Assembly (NCBI RefSeq): GCF_026262505.1
Contig: NC_067206.1
Coordinates: forward strand, 31,325,896-31,389,895
Direction: 5' to 3'
From: Trichomonas vaginalis G3
Lineage: Eukaryota; Parabasalia; Trichomonadida; Trichomonadidae
Length of the DNA stretch: 64,000 bases
Shown here: in pieces, positions 63,517 through 64,000 of the stretch
Position numbering within the stretch: position 1 is the first letter of the stretch
Layout of the letters: the number at the start of each line of letters is the position of its first letter
Position numbers and translations under genes: made by a program
Notes under the pieces: generated by a model
The model's input: the letters and a program-made list of their open reading frames with translations, nothing else
The model's database searches: none
What the model was told of the DNA's origin: nothing

Positions 63517-64000
63517 TTAAACAAATCTGATTACTCCGCCTGCATAAGAAACACTTGAATCCGCCATATTTTTAGCATGCGAAGATTGTGAATAATGTGG
63601 CCAATCAACGCGATATGGCTTGTCAAAGGCCATCATAGCGATTGTAATTGGATTTCTGCCACAAATTGTAGCTCTTGTTGATTTGATGTAATCCTGGAAG
63701 TTCTTAGCCTTGCATGTAGAAATAGCTTCCATAGCACCATGATCTATGGCTGAAATCTTTTCCCAGATTTCTCCATCTTTTTCTGGGAGATAAGTATAAG
63801 AAAATCTGCTTCCCCAATGAGTAAAATCAGAAGAAATGACTAAGAGTGTGCTTGGATCATTAATATATGGTTTCAATGCGGATACAGCTTGTTCCAACTT
63901 TGTTTGATCGAGATGTCCCACCATAATTGGAACGACAGTTACATTTTTACCTTTAAATATGTAATCAATCCATGGTAGCATCAATTCTAATGAATGTTCA
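63517..64000 (-). CDS. MEMO1-family protein, N-terminus outside window
   Basis: A partial gene; the frame is open to the window edge and reads EHSLELMLPWIDYIF at the boundary, the conserved EHSxE motif of the MEMO family. Other family signatures: VVPIMVGH, LLVISSDFTHWGSRFSYTYL, IDHGAMEAI, FQDYIKSTRATICGRNPITI and a C-terminal YSQSSHAKNMADSSVSYAGG. MEMO proteins are related to class III extradiol dioxygenases; the His residues visible here (GH, HWG and the EHS motif) are those of the conserved pocket. The biochemical role in protists is unclear. About 160 residues of the C-terminal half are visible. Confidence 0.9.
   Translation of the reverse strand, partial: EHSLELMLPWIDYIFKGKNVTVVPIMVGHLDQTKLEQAVSALKPYINDPSTLLVISSDFTHWGSRFSYTYLPEKDGEIWEKISAIDHGAMEAISTCKAKNFQDYIKSTRATICGRNPITIAMMAFDKPYRVDWPHYSQSSHAKNMADSSVSYAGGVIRFV

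Overview
The window looks like nuclear DNA of a trichomonad parabasalid, most likely Tritrichomonas foetus or a close relative. Evidence seen: intronless genes in very A+T-rich spacers, several small R2R3 Myb proteins, several protein kinases, a Rab, a ciliary CFAP77 protein, TCA-Py-(T/A) initiator-like boxes 10-28 nt upstream of starts, and a heavy load of Polinton (Maverick), Mutator-like and TA-target DNA transposons. The species call is an inference.

Layout. 1-11.1 kb: a Polinton remnant (element A) with KilA-N genes, a protein-primed-type PolB with an OTU-like upstream region, candidate capsid genes and small accessory genes. 11.2-12.54 kb: a truncated MULE transposase (MULE-1). 12.66-18.95 kb: a second, different Polinton remnant (element B) with an integrase and a PolB that contains an HNH-like zinc module. 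19-30 kb: host genes (two Myb, Rab, kinase, GPH/MFS transporter) in wide A+T-rich spacers; one spacer (23,957-24,267) holds five tightly packed near-perfect RNA-type hairpins. 29.98-32.26 kb: a complete-looking MULE (MULE-2) with 28-bp TIRs and one in-frame stop. 32.3-38 kb: a kinase, a 1.7-kb piece of Bacteroidales-like DNA (GH30 plus the start of a GH2 gene, both decayed), and an ankyrin-type gene. 40-43 kb: a Myb gene split by a 2.34-kb TIR element with a 10-bp target duplication; a second copy of that element lies at 46.97-48.91 kb. 43.0-44.05 kb: a Polinton-end scrap with 120-bp repeats. 49-52.4 kb: CFAP77, a DHHC palmitoyltransferase and a CDC7-like kinase. 52.95-62.43 kb: a nested stack of transposons around a coiled-coil gene. 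It contains long inverted-repeat arms, a TA-flanked 3.34-kb element carrying a second, modular hairpin array with compensatory base changes, and a 2.19-kb element with 406-bp near-identical TIRs and a 9-bp target duplication. 63.5-64 kb: the end of a MEMO1-family gene.

How the parts fit. The host genes are ordinary trichomonad housekeeping, signalling and cytoskeletal genes with no operon logic. Most of the window is accessory DNA in which insertions can be ordered by nesting. The most unusual signals are the two non-coding hairpin arrays, the bacterial two-gene fragment, the transposon-split Myb gene and the structured G+C-rich block at 56.0-56.15 kb.
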